A stretch of 25,976 nt of DNA, from contig CAZMSM010000027.1 of NCBI GenBank assembly GCA_964568955.1, positions 1 through 25,976 of the forward strand, in the 5' to 3' direction. Shown piece by piece: positions 1 through 8,777 of the stretch. The stretch comes from UBA1447 sp964568955 (GTDB taxonomy: Bacteria > Bacillota > Clostridia > Oscillospirales > Acutalibacteraceae). The notes below the pieces were generated by a model. That model saw nothing but the letters and a program-made list of their open reading frames with translations, was not told the origin of the DNA and made no database searches. Every line of letters starts with the position of its first letter. Position 1 is the first letter of the stretch. Made by a program: the position numbers and the translations under genes.

Positions 1-25
1 GTCAATCAAAATTCCTTTGATCGAC
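1..25 (-). other. Hairpin at left edge, possible truncated terminator of the polysaccharide operon
   Basis: The first 25 bases form an inverted repeat with 10-base arms and a 5-base loop. Read on the minus strand it pairs fully, with one G-U pair; on plus the same position is an A-C mismatch, which favours a minus-strand RNA. It lies about 97 bases past the stop of the last operon gene. A terminator T tract would fall outside the window, so it cannot be confirmed. No coding sequence is supported in 1-121. Confidence 0.35.
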
Positions 26-121
26 TTGTCGCTATGCCTCTATGTCCTTATATTTTTATACAGATTAAGAAATTTTCCTCTAATGTTGTGTTGAAAAGGT
101 TTTGATACTCAAAGAACATCC

Positions 122-1336
122 TCATCCCTGTTTTGAAAAACACCTAACGGTAAACCCTTGCGCGGCGGGCATAGCATCGAGTTTTGCACAGTAGAAGCCT
201 ATCCCTTTGGTGTCACCTTGCGCAAAGTCTACCATGCCATTGCGCCTTGTTGCACTGCTAAGATAATCCATCGCTTTTTTGTGTGACTGCGCGAAACTTT
301 CTTCGGCGCTAATTTCATACATCTTCTTCATAAACCATGCCAACATCGCCGTTGCGGACGATTCCCCCGAACCCATCAAAAACACCTGCCTATCCCAGGC
401 ACCGTTCTCCATTTGAAACACCACAAGCGTCTTTGCAAAATCCGTCATTTTCTGTACAAGAGAAACGTTGAACTCATCAAGCAAAGCAGCGGTGGCGGTG
501 CTTTGAAGAATCGCACCCTCGCAGGGCATTCCGCTGTGTGTCAAGCTTAAGTATGTATCCATCAGCCCGTATGCCCACCAACCGCAGCCCCTTCCCCAAC
601 CGTAAACACCAAGGGGCGCGCCCGACACGCGATTGAAGCAATGCACCGGGATGGGGAACTTTTCATGCAGACCCAATGCCGCGTACTCGTCAATGTGTTT
701 TTTCGCAAGCATCAACGCCCGGGGGCAATCGTATTCAAATGCATATTTTGTTAAAAAGGGGCATATCATCCCCACCGTGTCGACAAACCGCATCTCCGGA
801 ATGCGCCTGTTATAGGGGACTGTCTCGAATTTTTCGGCCAAATCAAAAAGCATTTCGGCCGTTCTATCCATTGCCGGTTTGTATTTTTCTTTACCGGCAG
901 GGTGGGAGGACAAAATAGCGAAGGCTAGCATTGCGGTTTCCGGCACAGGTTCAAATTTTCGCCAATCTCCGTCGGAGCCTATTTGTGCCGCAATGAACTG
1001 TTCAATTCCTCTTTGCGCTTTTTCACTCTCGCACAATCCCTTTGCGCCCAAGAGCAATGACGCTTGTTGCCACTGCCCAAGAGTAGCGTTGCTGTATTCC
1101 CCCTTTATTCTTTCAATAAAGGTCAACCTCGTTTGGTCGCTCAGCGGTACACACGGTGGTTTTTTCAATTGACCCAGCAGAACTTTTTCGCTAGCGGCTT
1201 GCCATTCCTTGTTACAATCCCAACGCCCGATATGTATGCGAGAGACCCATCGCCACAAAAGCGGCAACAAATCAACAACAATCACTGCTGCCACCGGCAA
1301 CAAGATAACCGACAAAACAATTGTCCAACCATTCAA
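122..1336 (-). CDS. Membrane-anchored GH88/GH105-like unsaturated glycuronyl hydrolase
   Basis: Members of these (alpha/alpha)6-barrel families hydrate the unsaturated uronic acid that polysaccharide lyases leave at chain ends. Visible family features are an F-V-D-T-V-G-M block whose Asp (about residue 186) matches the usual catalytic position, a G-W-G-R-G-C-G-W-W block (about 246-254), and E-S-S-A-T-A-M-L-A near 325. Residues 3-28 form one membrane segment. Arg residues follow it and no basic residue precedes it, so by the positive-inside rule the enzyme domain may be cytoplasmic. Start choice: AGGTGG lies 7 bases before TTG at 1336 but only 1 base before ATG at 1342; TTG at 1354 lies upstream of that SD. 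The gene is last in the operon, 63 bases after the pyruvyl transferase. It may trim or recycle the polymer; the substrate is unknown. Confidence 0.75.
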   Translation of the reverse strand: MNGWTIVLSVILLPVAAVIVVDLLPLLWRWVSRIHIGRWDCNKEWQAASEKVLLGQLKKPPCVPLSDQTRLTFIERIKGEYSNATLGQWQQASLLLGAKGLCESEKAQRGIEQFIAAQIGSDGDWRKFEPVPETAMLAFAILSSHPAGKEKYKPAMDRTAEMLFDLAEKFETVPYNRRIPEMRFVDTVGMICPFLTKYAFEYDCPRALMLAKKHIDEYAALGLHEKFPIPVHCFNRVSGAPLGVYGWGRGCGWWAYGLMDTYLSLTHSGMPCEGAILQSTATAALLDEFNVSLVQKMTDFAKTLVVFQMENGAWDRQVFLMGSGESSATAMLAWFMKKMYEISAEESFAQSHKKAMDYLSSATRRNGMVDFAQGDTKGIGFYCAKLDAMPAAQGFTVRCFSKQG

Positions 1337-1399
1337 AAGCATTCCACCTTTCAAGAAATTTGGATACGCTTATTTTAACAGGGAAAGTTTCCCCATCGC

Positions 1400-2557
1400 T
1401 TACAGACGCACCAGCTGGTCTGCCGCGGAGTATGCTTTTTTGATGAGGGTGGGTATGTTTTTTGCCAACACATTTTTCAGCTCCCCCTCCTGCTCTTTCA
1501 AGGCCATGAATGCATTCACCATCTCTTTCATGCTCGTGATATTTTCGACATTTAAAACGAACCGCTCACTGCCAAAAACATCTCGCGCAATTCCACCGGA
1601 CTTGACGCTGTAGCCCAACACAATTGCAGGCACAAAGCTCGAATAAGCGGCGATGGCTGCATGTGTTCGGGATGCTATAAGGAAACGCAAATTTGCAATA
1701 TAACCCTTGTATTGAGCCGCTGTCAGTTTGTCCGGTAAAAGCAAAAGCCTGCCCTTTGCCAACGCTTTGTTTTCACTGTACAATTCATTGAGTATCGTCA
1801 TATCGTTGTTGGAGGGGGCCGTAACATGGGGAATCAGGGCGACAGACATATCGGTGTGCAGTAAAACATACTTGATAAAATCCGATATGCTCCTTGTTAT
1901 TCCACGATTTCTTCCGGCTACAAGGGGGCTTAAGTTGATCCCCACCGTGTTCCCCACTTGCCAACCGACCGGCAAAGGCAACCCCTCGCCCTTGAGCGTG
2001 AAGGCCGGGTCGGGAAATACAAAGACATTCGGATTAATTTTTTTGTCGATTAAAAGGGAGCCGGTAAGGGTTTCCCTTGCAAAGACGGCATCCATACGTG
2101 CAAGATTCTCCTCTTTTTCCGTCGTCAAATCCTCTTCACCAATGGACGCACCCCAAAGCACCGCTTTTTTACCTCTTCTTATGAGGTCATCCGTTAAGGT
2201 AGGGATAATGGGATTGTCCCCATAACAATAGGTGTCACCACCCACCGATAAGCAGATGTCTGCATGCTGTGCTTGGTCAAAAAAATCATCATATTGTTTA
2301 ACGACAGAATAACGTTCATCCTTTTTTAGTCTAATGTCTATCGCCGCTTTTATATGTTGCGTTTTGTTTAAACCTCCGGACTTAAACGTTGTCACCCTGA
2401 CAAGGTCTTTTAACAATTCATCCTCTTGCGGGGAATAAGACGAAAGAGTGAATTCGTTTCCCAAGCCGGTTTGGTTGAGAATATTGACCGTCCCTCGGAT
2501 AATAGCTTCACAGCCTCTGTTCAGGCTACCGGAATGATTATATAGGAACACTTTCAT
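1400..2557 (-). CDS. Polysaccharide pyruvyl transferase family protein
   Basis: This family (CsaB/WcaK type) transfers pyruvate from phosphoenolpyruvate onto a sugar hydroxyl pair as a ketal, adding negative charge to the polymer. The 385-residue protein shows the family order: N-terminal N-x-G-C-E-A-I-I-R-G near residue 14, C-L-S-V-G-G-D-T-Y near 100, W-G-A-S-I-G, an F-P-D-P-A-F block, L-I-P-H-V near 240, and a late S-R-T-H-A-A-I-A-A-Y block with the conserved His. No signal peptide or membrane segment is evident, so it should be cytoplasmic and act on the lipid-linked or nucleotide-linked intermediate. Its ATG overlaps the stop of the upstream GT2 as ATGA, implying translational coupling. 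The acceptor sugar cannot be told from sequence. Confidence 0.9.
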   Translation of the reverse strand: MKVFLYNHSGSLNRGCEAIIRGTVNILNQTGLGNEFTLSSYSPQEDELLKDLVRVTTFKSGGLNKTQHIKAAIDIRLKKDERYSVVKQYDDFFDQAQHADICLSVGGDTYCYGDNPIIPTLTDDLIRRGKKAVLWGASIGEEDLTTEKEENLARMDAVFARETLTGSLLIDKKINPNVFVFPDPAFTLKGEGLPLPVGWQVGNTVGINLSPLVAGRNRGITRSISDFIKYVLLHTDMSVALIPHVTAPSNNDMTILNELYSENKALAKGRLLLLPDKLTAAQYKGYIANLRFLIASRTHAAIAAYSSFVPAIVLGYSVKSGGIARDVFGSERFVLNVENITSMKEMVNAFMALKEQEGELKNVLAKNIPTLIKKAYSAADQLVRL

Positions 2558-3597
2558 CGGGTTTTATACCTCATCAGGCTATTTTTTGTTTTCATGGCCT
2601 GCATAATAAGCCTCAGCCCTGTAACACTCCTTGCCCAAATCATGAAGTAGAGTAGTCTTTCATATGTTGAGACCTGACCCTTCAGGTGCCCACGATTATT
2701 GGTAAGGCTTCGACGAATTTCGTCGTTTGAAACAATTGACTTTATCATCTTTTTTCTTTTCTCTCCTGCTAATTTATGGACAGCAAAATTTATACAGGAG
2801 AGTGCTTGTTCAAGCAGTTTAAATTCCGTCGACTCCTCAATGACCTTCCCGTCTACGCCCAATGATTCAAAAACCGCTAAGTCCTCATAATATTGGTTTA
2901 TATAGTTGCCTAGACAATCCGAATGGCAGGATTGAGTCGTGCTTGTGGGTACAAGGCGATAATAGTAACCGATGTAAGGCGTATAACAAATAACATCGCT
3001 TTTTGCAAGAAAATCAATTGTAAATCTTCTGTCTTCTGCGTTTGCTCTTCCGACTGGAAAGCGAATATTTGATTTTTCAATTATCCGTCTTGTAAAAATC
3101 TTGTTGCAACAAGTATTGAAGGACTCATTTTTAAGCATAAACGTATAAATAGTGTCTCGAATAAAGCTCTTGTCCATCGGCTCATTTTCAGGCAAGGGGT
3201 ATCGGTTGGGAACTTCCTTATCTGGAAAACAGTGAACAAAATCGCAAACGCTCATGTCGGCCTTTGTTTTTTCGGCATTTTTAAAAAGCTTCTCATACAT
3301 TTCCGGAAAGATATAATCATCTGAATCCACAAAAGCTATGTATTTTCCACAAGATTTTTCAATTCCGGTATTTCTGGCTGCACTGACACCCGTATTTTTT
3401 TGGTGAATGACGGTTATATTTTTATATTCACGGGCAAAACTATTGCAAATTTTAGATGAATTATCGGTAGAGCCATCATCAACCAAAATGATTTCGATAC
3501 AATCAAACATCGTCTGCGCAATAATCGAGCCGACACATTCTCGCAAATATTTTTCTGTATTATACACCGGAACAATAACGGAAATATGTACATCCAT
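2554..3597 (-). CDS. Family 2 glycosyltransferase (EpsJ-like)
   Basis: A GT-A fold transferase that should add one sugar from a nucleotide donor to the lipid-linked repeat unit on the cytoplasmic face. The start S-V-I-V-P-V-Y-N-T, the D-D-G-S block (about 40-43), the N-T-G-V-S-A-A-R-N block (68-76) and D-S-D-D (91-94, metal and nucleotide binding) are textbook GT2. Length 347 fits the EpsJ/CpsI group. A basic C-terminal tail with a short hydrophobic stretch near 315-335 may associate with the membrane. The ATG at 3597 overlaps the upstream stop by one base (TGATG) and the end overlaps the next start by four. Donor and acceptor are unknown. Confidence 0.9.
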   Translation of the reverse strand: MDVHISVIVPVYNTEKYLRECVGSIIAQTMFDCIEIILVDDGSTDNSSKICNSFAREYKNITVIHQKNTGVSAARNTGIEKSCGKYIAFVDSDDYIFPEMYEKLFKNAEKTKADMSVCDFVHCFPDKEVPNRYPLPENEPMDKSFIRDTIYTFMLKNESFNTCCNKIFTRRIIEKSNIRFPVGRANAEDRRFTIDFLAKSDVICYTPYIGYYYRLVPTSTTQSCHSDCLGNYINQYYEDLAVFESLGVDGKVIEESTEFKLLEQALSCINFAVHKLAGEKRKKMIKSIVSNDEIRRSLTNNRGHLKGQVSTYERLLYFMIWARSVTGLRLIMQAMKTKNSLMRYKTR

Positions 3598-4841
3598 CAG
3601 CTGTTTTCCCCGCCTTCGATTAAGGCGTAAAGCCGTTTTATATGATCGCTATTGCTGTAATCCGACGCTTGCGCGTTTACAGACAAGGCATTGCGCAAAA
3701 AATCATCCTGCGCAAGACGTAAGATGTCGTTTGTAACCGCTCGGGCGTTCATCGGCGACACAATGGCATCAAAGCCGTTTTTTACCTGACTGCGCGCCGT
3801 CTTGTAATCGGTAATGACAACCGGCTTACCCAGCATCTGCGCCTCCCTTACCGTTACCGCCTTGCCCTCGTATCGTGACGGCTGAACGTAGATGTCGCAA
3901 GCGTTGATATAGGGATAAGGATTTGTTTTTTTGCCAAGTATGATGAAGCTGTCCTCCAACGATAATTTTTGTATCTTTTCTCTGATGAGTTGTTCATCTG
4001 TCCCATACCCTATGAGATACCATTTGACTTTCATATCATCATCAATCAGCCGTTTGCAAACTTCCACTGCAAAATCGAACGCTTTTGCGTAACAGAATCT
4101 TCCCACGCTCAGCAACTTAACACATTTGTCCCCGCTCATCTCCTCTGGTAGATACGCCCTTGCCTGCTTTTCGACAAAGTCTTTTGAAAGAACATTTTCA
4201 ATTGTTAAGGTTTTTGCACGGAATGCCGGATACACTGTTGAGAAAATCTCGGTGCAATCGTCCGACACTGCTACAATGCTGTCAAACATCTTCCAGATTT
4301 TTTCGTCCTTACCCACGTTGATGGCAATGCCGGAATAGTCGGTGTGAACCCAGGCTATCTTTATCTTTGCGTGTACCTTTTTTGCTATAAAATGATGCGG
4401 CCACATAAAACTCAGAGCAGCGTCGTATTCTTTTTTCAACCGAGGCATCAAAAGTACAGTAGAATCCCAGTAGGCCTGCGTCAGCGACGCACCGACTTCT
4501 TTCCCAAACTCCCTTTGTTTTACAGCGGGGTTGAGGGATATCTTGGCTTTCGAATAAAGCCTTAGCAATGCAAGCAGAACATGCCCGGACAACAAAACGG
4601 ATTTGTTCGGTTTTTGAAGGCAAGCAAGACAAGGTATTTCCGAAAGTATATTGCACTCCACCGGCAGCAGACTCAGCAGCTCACCTTTTTGAGAACAAAG
4701 CAGTAAATCCACATCATATTTTTCATAGTCAAAGGCCCCAAGCAAACCCGAAAGACTTCTTTCAATGCCGCCGATTTCCATACTGCAAGCTGTAATTAGA
4801 ATTTGCTTTTTCTTTTTCTCTTTCTTTTGCTTTTTTTTCAT
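3597..4841 (-). CDS. Family 4 glycosyltransferase
   Basis: A GT-B retaining glycosyltransferase of 414 residues. Visible are the N-terminal G-G-I-E-R-S-L loop, W-V-H-T-D-Y near 180, V-A-V-S-D, the domain-linker L-L-S-V-G-R-F, and the family E-x7-E motif at about 325-333 within E-G-K-A-V-T-V-R-E-A. An open frame continues 44 codons upstream, but the ATG at 4841 overlaps the preceding stop as ATGA, and the 12 residues after its Met are nearly all Lys, Gln or Glu before the first beta strand, so this start is preferred. The lysine-rich leader is unusual and could aid membrane contact. It should extend the oligosaccharide repeat unit. Confidence 0.88.
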   Translation of the reverse strand: MKKKQKKEKKKKQILITACSMEIGGIERSLSGLLGAFDYEKYDVDLLLCSQKGELLSLLPVECNILSEIPCLACLQKPNKSVLLSGHVLLALLRLYSKAKISLNPAVKQREFGKEVGASLTQAYWDSTVLLMPRLKKEYDAALSFMWPHHFIAKKVHAKIKIAWVHTDYSGIAINVGKDEKIWKMFDSIVAVSDDCTEIFSTVYPAFRAKTLTIENVLSKDFVEKQARAYLPEEMSGDKCVKLLSVGRFCYAKAFDFAVEVCKRLIDDDMKVKWYLIGYGTDEQLIREKIQKLSLEDSFIILGKKTNPYPYINACDIYVQPSRYEGKAVTVREAQMLGKPVVITDYKTARSQVKNGFDAIVSPMNARAVTNDILRLAQDDFLRNALSVNAQASDYSNSDHIKRLYALIEGGENS

Positions 4842-5578
4842 GCACCTGCTCCGTACCTTTTCAATTTCTGTTTCAAGTCCCAAAAAAAATGCACGCCGAA
4901 TATCCTGTGCAAAACGCGGGACACGCGATTGCTGAGCTTTTGCTTGTTGCTCATCCATGACTTTTGATACCAATGGATGGACACCGTATTCTTTGTGGTT
5001 TTCAGCAAACCTGTTAAATCGTCAAATGGGCAGAAATAATCAATCGGATAGATCGTAAACGTGCCGCACTTTTGTTTGACATTGCCCGGAACAAAACCGT
5101 GTTTTTGCAACACCTGGGTAAAATATACGCAAACGGTCAGCGTGTTGAGGGTCTTGTCATCCTTTATAAAAATCGTGTTGTTATAAAGTTCCAATATCTC
5201 TTCTAAAATCTCGTTGCCCTTTTCTTTACACCACAGCACCAACCCGGGAGCAACAAATTCCTCTGTTTCAAGCCCTGCAAAGGCTTCATCATCCAACAAA
5301 CTGCCAAATGCTTTTATAACTTCTACATCGGTGTCAAAATACAAGCCGCCGTAGCGGTAAAGTACCCAGAACCTGACATAATCAGACACAAAGGCATATT
5401 TTTTACGCTCGTAGGCCTGCCGAACATAAGCGGTGCAATTGATATCAAAGCAATCCTCGTTCCATTCCTTGATAGTAAATTCCGGCAAATGCTTTTCCCA
5501 AGATTCAATGCATTGTTGCACAAGCAGAGGTTTCTCCGCCCGCCCAAACCAGCAGTAATGAATTGTTTTCGGGTTCAG
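4838..5578 (-). CDS. GT32-like capsular polysaccharide glycosyltransferase with apparent CTG start
   Basis: Shows the 'sugar-binding region containing DXD' family pattern: P-K-T-I-H-Y-C-W-F-G at the N-terminus, C-I-E-S-W-E-K, K-E-W-N-E, then Y-A-F-V-S-D-Y-V-R-F and G-G-L-Y-F-D-T-D-V-E-V (DTD about 82-84). The first in-frame conventional start is GTG at 5519-5521, but that drops the conserved IHYCWFG segment. Upstream in frame there is no ATG, GTG or TTG before a TAG at 5618-5620. A CTG at 5576-5578 sits 8 bases after AAGGGGG and would give M-N-P-K-T-I-H-Y-C-W-F-G, exactly the family start, for 246 residues. The gene lies 13 bases after the EpsG-like stop and overlaps the next gene by ATGA. 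Confidence 0.85.
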   Translation of the reverse strand: MNPKTIHYCWFGRAEKPLLVQQCIESWEKHLPEFTIKEWNEDCFDINCTAYVRQAYERKKYAFVSDYVRFWVLYRYGGLYFDTDVEVIKAFGSLLDDEAFAGLETEEFVAPGLVLWCKEKGNEILEEILELYNNTIFIKDDKTLNTLTVCVYFTQVLQKHGFVPGNVKQKCGTFTIYPIDYFCPFDDLTGLLKTTKNTVSIHWYQKSWMSNKQKLSNRVSRVLHRIFGVHFFWDLKQKLKRYGAGA

Positions 5579-5591
5579 CTTGTCGTCCCCC

Positions 5592-6683
5592 TTAAAAATA
5601 ATTGCTCGAATAACCCACTATCGAATACCTCACCGCCCAAAAATACAAGGCGTACAATCCCATGCATATAAGATAAGCCTTCCTTTTATCTTTATGTTTA
5701 AAGCTGTTCATCACAAGCCAAGTAAGCAGAAGAATATAGTAAACGCTTGTATAAATCGCAAACCTTGCAAAAATCCAATTGTACAAAGACAAAAAATAAA
5801 AGCTGAAGTTCAAAACTGCAAGGTTCACCAGTATATCACCCGTTTCCCCAAGGGTTTTTAACCTTTTCCTAGAGAGATAGGCTATTGCCGGCGGTGTCGC
5901 AACAACCAGCACTCTGATAAAATTCGAACCCGTCTCCTCGCCTTTGATAAACCACCCGGATTCATTGTAGATGCTAAAATCCGATCGAGCCACCAGGTTG
6001 AGAAACTGCGGGAGGAAGGCATCAAACAAAAGTGTCGCCGTTACAGTTGCCAATATCACGCTAGCCGAGGTGAATGACCACGCTTTTCTTCTCACGAGAA
6101 AAAAGACAGGCAACATAATGACGGCAGACGAGTGAAAACCCATGGCAAATAAAACCACCAACGCATATTTCAGCCATGCGCTACGCTCTTGCGAAAAAAG
6201 AAACTTCGTCCCGAGGATAAGAATACCGGCCGCCATATATTGCCGCATTCCATTAAAGGAAAAAGTGTAATAAGCACTCGCCACAAAAAGAAATACCCCA
6301 AGTTCATAGGCAGCGGCATGTTTATAAATAATATAGATAACCGGAACACAGCTGATAACCGCACCGATGAAAATCAGCAATTGAGGCTTGTCGGTTATCT
6401 GTCGGAGGATGTAAAGCAAGTAACCGTACAGAACATCCTTGTCCCCTATTTTCGGGGGTGACATATCCTTATCCAAAAGACCATAACTGTGTATCGTGTA
6501 GTAAGTATCGCCCAAATTGTTTCTCAACCCGGAAAACAGGGTAAAAAGAATAGCGGGAACCAAAAACCCCACAGGATGCGCAAGCCGCTTGCCTATTAAA
6601 CCTCCGGTAACATGGGACGGATACCTTTCGGCGATAAGGGCACTCACATAGCAAACAATTAAAAGTACAATCAGATATAACAT
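5592..6683 (-). CDS. EpsG-family polysaccharide polymerase (Wzy-like membrane protein)
   Basis: A 363-residue multi-spanning protein with roughly nine to ten hydrophobic segments. It carries EpsG-family signatures: G-L-R-N-N-L-G-D-T-Y-Y near residue 53, S-F-N-G-M-R-Q-Y-M-A-A near 145, and G-F-H-S-S-A-V-I-M-L-P near 185. EpsG proteins are thought to join lipid-linked repeat units into polymer at the outer face of the membrane. Start is ATG at 6683, with GAGG 6 bases before it; the previous stop is 7 bases upstream. It ends in TAA just before the SD of the CTG-start gene. It is the only polymerase candidate in the cluster and so probably sets repeat linkage. No Wzx flippase is seen nearby. Confidence 0.85.
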   Translation of the reverse strand: MLYLIVLLIVCYVSALIAERYPSHVTGGLIGKRLAHPVGFLVPAILFTLFSGLRNNLGDTYYTIHSYGLLDKDMSPPKIGDKDVLYGYLLYILRQITDKPQLLIFIGAVISCVPVIYIIYKHAAAYELGVFLFVASAYYTFSFNGMRQYMAAGILILGTKFLFSQERSAWLKYALVVLFAMGFHSSAVIMLPVFFLVRRKAWSFTSASVILATVTATLLFDAFLPQFLNLVARSDFSIYNESGWFIKGEETGSNFIRVLVVATPPAIAYLSRKRLKTLGETGDILVNLAVLNFSFYFLSLYNWIFARFAIYTSVYYILLLTWLVMNSFKHKDKRKAYLICMGLYALYFWAVRYSIVGYSSNYF

Positions 6684-6690
6684 CTTGGCC

Positions 6691-7584
6691 TCACTCGTCT
6701 TTCCCGGCTTTCACGATAATATACCCCCATAATAAAACGCCAAAGGGAAGTGCGCACAGCGCCAATACCTTGCGTGGGGATTTTGCCAGCCAATGGACGT
6801 CCTTTGACATAATAGAGCTGGAAACGTAATGAATTGCTTGCTTAAAGCGAAAGCCAAAACCTACAAACGGTAACGCCATGCAAAGTCGTCGGCTATAGGC
6901 AAAGCCCTTCGGATTATTTAAATATTGTTTGAATATATTACGGGAGGAACCGTCAGCGAGATATTCAACATAACAAACAATCTCGTCCATGTGAAGAAGC
7001 TTGTAATCCAAATCAAGCAAAAAATACTTTGTGGCGAGGTCTACAAATTTCTCACCTGCAAAAAGAGGATATGGATATCGTTTAGTCAATTCCGAACGCA
7101 AAACAAACTTCTTATCACCTTTGACACCATATTTATAATAATAGTCGTAATAGCTAGCCCTCACCCTATCTTTTGGCAAGCGACTACCGATAATCTTCCC
7201 GTTTTGATACGCATCCAGTGCAAGAAAACCGGATATTGTTTTATCCTTATCGCAAGTCTGCCAAAAATAGATTATTTTTTCGACAGCGTCATCCGACATA
7301 TAATCGTCCGAATCAATACAAGTATTTATCTCCGTATCAATAGTTGCATAGGCTAGGTTATGCGCACCATGCATGCCTTGATTTTGCTGGTAGATGTATC
7401 TTATCTCAAAGTCATTCTTTTGGGCTTGCCAACCTCTAACCAATCGCCTTGTATTATCGGTTGAACCATCGTCAACAATAAGCCAAACAAAATCCTTACA
7501 GCTTTGTCTTTTCATTGACTCATAGCAGCGAAAAAGTACGTAGGCCCTGTTGTAGGTCGGGGTAAAAACAGTTAAAATCGGCAA
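6691..7584 (-). CDS. Family 2 glycosyltransferase with C-terminal membrane segment
   Basis: GT-A transferase of 297 residues. The start L-T-V-F-T-P-T-Y-N-R, D-D-G-S (38-41), Q-N-Q-G-M-H-G-A-H-N (66-75) and C-I-D-S-D-D (89-94) define GT2. A hydrophobic stretch at about 272-291 may anchor it in the membrane with the catalytic domain inside. Start is TTG at 7584, preceded by AAGGAAG at 7 bases; an out-of-frame ATG at 7587-7589 overlaps and should not be used. It begins 53 bases after the GT4 stop and ends 7 bases before the polymerase ATG. Specificity unknown. Confidence 0.88.
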   Translation of the reverse strand: MPILTVFTPTYNRAYVLFRCYESMKRQSCKDFVWLIVDDGSTDNTRRLVRGWQAQKNDFEIRYIYQQNQGMHGAHNLAYATIDTEINTCIDSDDYMSDDAVEKIIYFWQTCDKDKTISGFLALDAYQNGKIIGSRLPKDRVRASYYDYYYKYGVKGDKKFVLRSELTKRYPYPLFAGEKFVDLATKYFLLDLDYKLLHMDEIVCYVEYLADGSSRNIFKQYLNNPKGFAYSRRLCMALPFVGFGFRFKQAIHYVSSSIMSKDVHWLAKSPRKVLALCALPFGVLLWGYIIVKAGKDE

Positions 7585-7637
7585 AGCATCGCTTCCTTAA
7601 CATATTTTTCAGCCTTATCTGACCGGCTTTTTACAGG

Positions 7638-8777
7638 TTATTTTTCTCGCCGGGTTGTATGCAGCATTTCAGCATATAACATCTCCAGCCTTTTTGCCGT
7701 ACTCTTAATATCGTAGCCGGCAGCCGCAACCTTGTCGCTTGCACTTTCGCGCTCACGCCTACCTTTTTTGATGCCTTTTGCCCATTCTTCCGCCGAACTG
7801 TCAAGGGACAAAAAGCTGACAAGGCCGCAGCCGAGATCGCCTTCCTGCGGTACACAGTTTGATACATAACACTCGAGCCCTGCACACTGGGCTTCCACCA
7901 AAGCCAGTGGCAAGCCCTCAAATTTCGACGGCAACACAAAGGCATCCCCTCGTTGCACAAGGGAACAAACATCTTCCCTGAGGCCAAGAAATAAAACCGA
8001 GTCAAGAATGCCAAGGGCTGCCGCTCTTTTTTTGATCTCACCGAGCAAAGGACCTTCCCCAATAAGCAACAACAAAGAATCGGGGTTCAGCCCTCGGTAA
8101 GCTTTAAAAATGTCAATCAGGAAGGTATGATTTTTTTGATCATAAAACCTTCCCGTGTGAACAAGCACTGTGGTCGTTTGTGAAATGCCCAGATGTTCTG
8201 CCATGTGTTGACGTATTTGCGGAGAAAATCGAAATTTATCGATATCTATACCGTTTTTAAGGATGAACGTTCCTTTGCTCTTCTCGCGAAAAAGCCATCT
8301 TGCTGCCGGTTGGGAACAAGCGAAACGGGCGGTCGCATTACGCTTAATTTTCCTGCGGCAATAATTTTTATAGACGTTTTCAGGTATAGACATCACCCCG
8401 GCACGTGTGTACCTTGTATTATGCGCATGGGCTATTCTGAAACGAACACCGGCTTTCTTCGCACACTCGAGAATAATCCCCGTTGTGGTTTCAAGGTGCG
8501 AATGGACGATTCGATATTCCTTATGGTTTTTAAAAAACCTTTCCAACTCAGCTGCATAAACGCGAGGCCCCAGCTGCAAAAGCGTTTTCATTTTGTAAAT
8601 GCGGCCACCGAGCCGGTCGATTTCTTTCTGAAAATACATATCCCCATAAAAATTGACAAGGAAATCAAACTGAACCTTTTCCCTGTCGATATTGCGGTAT
8701 ATGTTCATGATCAGATTTTCTGCACCACCACAATTCATTGAGTTGAGCACATGAAGAACCCGTTCACAATCTGCCAT
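7638..8777 (-). CDS. Family 4 glycosyltransferase (EpsF-like)
   Basis: GT-B retaining transferase of 379 residues. Seen are N-S-M-N-C-G-G-A-E-N in the N-terminal domain, H-S-H near 92-94, A-H-A-H-N at 116-120, the V-H-T-G-R-F linker near 206, L-I-G-E-G-P near 238, and the nucleotide-sugar E-x7-E motif at 287-295 (E-G-L-P-L-A-L-V-E). These resemble Bacillus EpsF. The ATG at 8777 lies inside the preceding gene and overlaps it by 14 bases, with a GGAGG upstream in that coding sequence. Acts in the cytoplasm on the growing lipid-linked oligosaccharide. Confidence 0.9.
   Translation of the reverse strand: MADCERVLHVLNSMNCGGAENLIMNIYRNIDREKVQFDFLVNFYGDMYFQKEIDRLGGRIYKMKTLLQLGPRVYAAELERFFKNHKEYRIVHSHLETTTGIILECAKKAGVRFRIAHAHNTRYTRAGVMSIPENVYKNYCRRKIKRNATARFACSQPAARWLFREKSKGTFILKNGIDIDKFRFSPQIRQHMAEHLGISQTTTVLVHTGRFYDQKNHTFLIDIFKAYRGLNPDSLLLLIGEGPLLGEIKKRAAALGILDSVLFLGLREDVCSLVQRGDAFVLPSKFEGLPLALVEAQCAGLECYVSNCVPQEGDLGCGLVSFLSLDSSAEEWAKGIKKGRRERESASDKVAAAGYDIKSTAKRLEMLYAEMLHTTRREK

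Noticed and set aside
1728..2225. 165-codon plus-strand open frame inside the pyruvyl transferase gene
   Set aside because: It is antisense to a clearly conserved gene, has no SD and no recognisable protein motif.
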